Positions 62,403 through 64,000 of a stretch of 64,000 nt of DNA are shown here, one piece after another. A program made the position numbers and the translations under genes. Source of the DNA: Morchella semilibera (lineage: Eukaryota > Ascomycota > Pezizomycetes > Pezizales > Morchellaceae); contig WBVU01000010.1 in assembly GCA_009192285.1 (NCBI GenBank), forward strand, positions 2,007,372 to 2,071,371, read 5' to 3'. Below the pieces are notes generated by a model, which was not told the origin of the DNA, did not search any database, and saw only the letters and a program-made list of their open reading frames with translations. Numbering within the stretch: the first letter of the stretch is position 1; each line of letters starts with the position of its first letter.

Positions 62403-63980
62403 ATGCCATCACCACCCCCCTTTTTTGAAAACCTTATCAAAGGGCTCTCAACCCATAGATTAGACAAAGAGCTCTTTGGCTCCTTTGCTGAAGAACCTTA
62501 CCCCTTTGCCGATGCCGTTAACGCCGCCCTCCTGAGCGACAACACCTCCGATGAATCAAGGATTCTCTTAACGCTCATGTGCGGAATCGTTAGACAGAAC
62601 ACTTTTCTACAGTCGCGCCTGACTCGCCTCGAAGAGGCAGTTGACCTCGCCGACTCGGCCACTACAACTGTCCTCAGACACACCGAGGAAATCGCCCGCA
62701 ACACTGTTCTCCTCTCCCAGGCAGCATCCGCTGCTCCTCCGCCCCCAGCTGACCCGAAAGGCAAAGCCAGGGCCACCCCACCCAACCCGCCACCCCCTAA
62801 GACACCCAGGATTATTTCGGCCCCTCTTTCCTCTCACCCGGACGAATCGCTCGAATATATCGATGCCCATGGAAACCGGCGCATGCTTACATATGCTGAG
62901 AAAGCTCGCATTCCGCCCCCCCAGACCTCCTCCGCCCCCCCAGCCGGCCGTCGAGGCCCCAAAAAGCCCGCCAACCAACCAGAGGGCCCCCAGAAGCCCA
63001 AGACCCTCGCACAACCAGCACGTAGATTCTTCGCGACCAGGGCATCTCCTGCTGCCTTCGAAGACCGCACCCGCCTTGAAGCCACCCTCCCCGCCCAGCT
63101 AAGCAGAGTTCTTAGCGAAGGCGGTCTTACTTTCCCCCACACCCAAATTAAAGTTACAATTAACGAAAATGGCACCGTTACATGCACGGCCTCCCCTGAG
63201 ACCCCGAATACTCGCCTGCAACCCTTCTTCCCCCGCTTCGTGGAAATCCTGAACCTCGCCTGCAAAACGGGATCAAATCCCTTTTCCAACTTCAAACTTG
63301 CGCCCACAGACAGTGAATTTATTATTCACTCCATTCCCCTTTTTCCTTTTGAGAACGAAGATATGCTTACTCCGGTGATGCGTGAGAATATCCTGTTCGC
63401 CAATAATGCCAAGGTTATCCAGGCCCGCTTTCTGTCAAAACCCGAAAACAGAGCTGGCAAAGCCACCACCTCCATAGTGGTCAGAGTTTCTCAGGAGGAT
63501 GCCTCCAAATTCGGCCAGTCTATTCTCCTCTTCGCCCAACCACGCCGCTGCGTAAAGATCATCAATGCCTCCCCAAGTACTATCTGCCAGAACTGCTCTC
63601 GCTTTGGCCATGCCACCCAAAGCTGCAGACAAAAAGCCCCCACATGCCCCCTTTGCGCTGGTAACCATACCAAACGCGACCACCGCTGCACCAACCAGTC
63701 TTGCCCTAAGAATGGTCACCTGAAACCCGTCGAGTGCGACTGCCCCGCCTTCTCTCCCAAATGCGCTAATTGCCAAGGCTCCCACACAGTCTACTCTCCT
63801 GTTTGCCCGTCAACATCAGCAAGCCTATTCAACCCTACCGGAGGCCCGGGAGGTGTGGGAGACGTTCGGAGACACCCGTCAAACTTTCGATCTCCAGGGG
63901 CTTACCCGCCCGTACGAGGGCCTCCTGAGCCTTTGCAGGAGCCTCCCGAGCCTTCAAGAAGGCTTAGCGGGCTCTCCTGA
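62403..63980 (+). CDS. LINE-type retrotransposon ORF1 (Gag-like, zinc-knuckle)
   Basis: An intact frame of 525 residues ends at TGA. The N-terminus (residues 1-90) is an ordered, partly coiled region, followed by a Pro-rich linker (about 105-215) and an ordered mid-domain (about 215-390). From residue 395 there are several Cys/His knuckles: CQNCSRFGHATQSC (CX2CX4HX4C), CPLCAGNHTKRDHRC (CX2CX3HX6C) and CANCQGSHTVYSPVC (CX2CX3HX6C). This knuckle pattern is typical of ORF1 of Tad/I-type LINEs in ascomycetes, where the protein binds element RNA for reverse transcription. The stop TGA overlaps an ATG (TGATG, 63978-63982), which may start ORF2; the window ends 18 bases after that ATG. No in-frame stops or frameshifts are visible and GC content is higher than the flanks, so the copy may be recent. 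Confidence 0.85.
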   Translation: MPSPPPFFENLIKGLSTHRLDKELFGSFAEEPYPFADAVNAALLSDNTSDESRILLTLMCGIVRQNTFLQSRLTRLEEAVDLADSATTTVLRHTEEIARNTVLLSQAASAAPPPPADPKGKARATPPNPPPPKTPRIISAPLSSHPDESLEYIDAHGNRRMLTYAEKARIPPPQTSSAPPAGRRGPKKPANQPEGPQKPKTLAQPARRFFATRASPAAFEDRTRLEATLPAQLSRVLSEGGLTFPHTQIKVTINENGTVTCTASPETPNTRLQPFFPRFVEILNLACKTGSNPFSNFKLAPTDSEFIIHSIPLFPFENEDMLTPVMRENILFANNAKVIQARFLSKPENRAGKATTSIVVRVSQEDASKFGQSILLFAQPRRCVKIINASPSTICQNCSRFGHATQSCRQKAPTCPLCAGNHTKRDHRCTNQSCPKNGHLKPVECDCPAFSPKCANCQGSHTVYSPVCPSTSASLFNPTGGPGGVGDVRRHPSNFRSPGAYPPVRGPPEPLQEPPEPSRRLSGLS

Positions 63981-64000
63981 TGCTAAGCGGCGCTCTCCTG
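62403..64000 (+). mobile_element. Non-LTR retrotransposon (LINE, Tad/I-like), truncated by the window edge
   Basis: The element is recognised through its ORF1. The reverse-transcriptase ORF2, 3' end and poly-A or repeat tail lie beyond the right edge. The 5' boundary is not resolved. The Tad/I clade is a suggestion from knuckle spacing only. Confidence 0.7.

Noticed and set aside
62641-63307. Frames of 135-157 codons overlapping LINE ORF1 on both strands
   Set aside because: They follow from the GC-rich codons of ORF1. Only the 62403 frame has ordered zinc knuckles.

Overview
The window looks like nuclear DNA of a filamentous ascomycete (Pezizomycotina). The evidence is a complete fungal phytochrome, a fungal-type Med13, coding genes with short GT-AG introns (49-130 bp) and a LINE Gag-like ORF with zinc knuckles at the right edge. 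Gene density is very low: seven supported host genes plus one retroelement ORF in 64 kb. This would suit a large, repeat-expanded genome such as those of Pezizomycetes (truffles and cup fungi). That placement is an inference, because no taxonomic marker was tested.

Layout. Positions 1-14,000 are AT-rich and mostly gene-free. They hold one Ser/Pro/Gln-rich ORF (5047-5691, minus), an inverted repeat near 2.4 kb and an ankyrin-repeat remnant at 13.1 kb. Positions 14,000-36,600 are a microsatellite-rich desert with many homopolymer runs, polypyrimidine tracts and (GTA)n, (CTG)n and (GA)n blocks. The only convincing gene there is a small conserved fungal protein of unknown function (19269-19925, minus). 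Positions 36,588-42,221 (minus) carry a four-exon MED13 gene. Positions 45,809-50,457 (minus) carry a six-exon phytochrome histidine kinase. Positions 50,458-54,457 are intergenic and contain two strong imperfect hairpins that flank a small ORF.

Positions 54,458-54,820 (plus) carry a tiny three-exon gene for mitochondrial ribosomal protein bL33m. Positions 55,198-59,519 (minus) carry a five-exon gene for a roughly 1355-residue coiled-coil protein with a SUMO-interaction-like motif next to a sumoylation consensus. Positions 60,339-60,895 (minus) carry a two-exon gene that looks like the lysosomal/vacuolar TORC1 scaffold LAMTOR1/Meh1. From 62,403 to the right edge lies an intact LINE ORF1 whose stop codon overlaps a possible ORF2 start.

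The genes do not form an obvious pathway or cluster. They cover light sensing (phytochrome), transcription control (Med13 of the Mediator kinase module), nutrient signalling (LAMTOR1/Meh1), mitochondrial translation (bL33m) and possibly chromosome structure (the coiled-coil protein). Exon structures were assembled by hand from reading frames, splice signals and family motifs. Every junction in the multi-exon genes preserves frame, but none is backed by transcript data.
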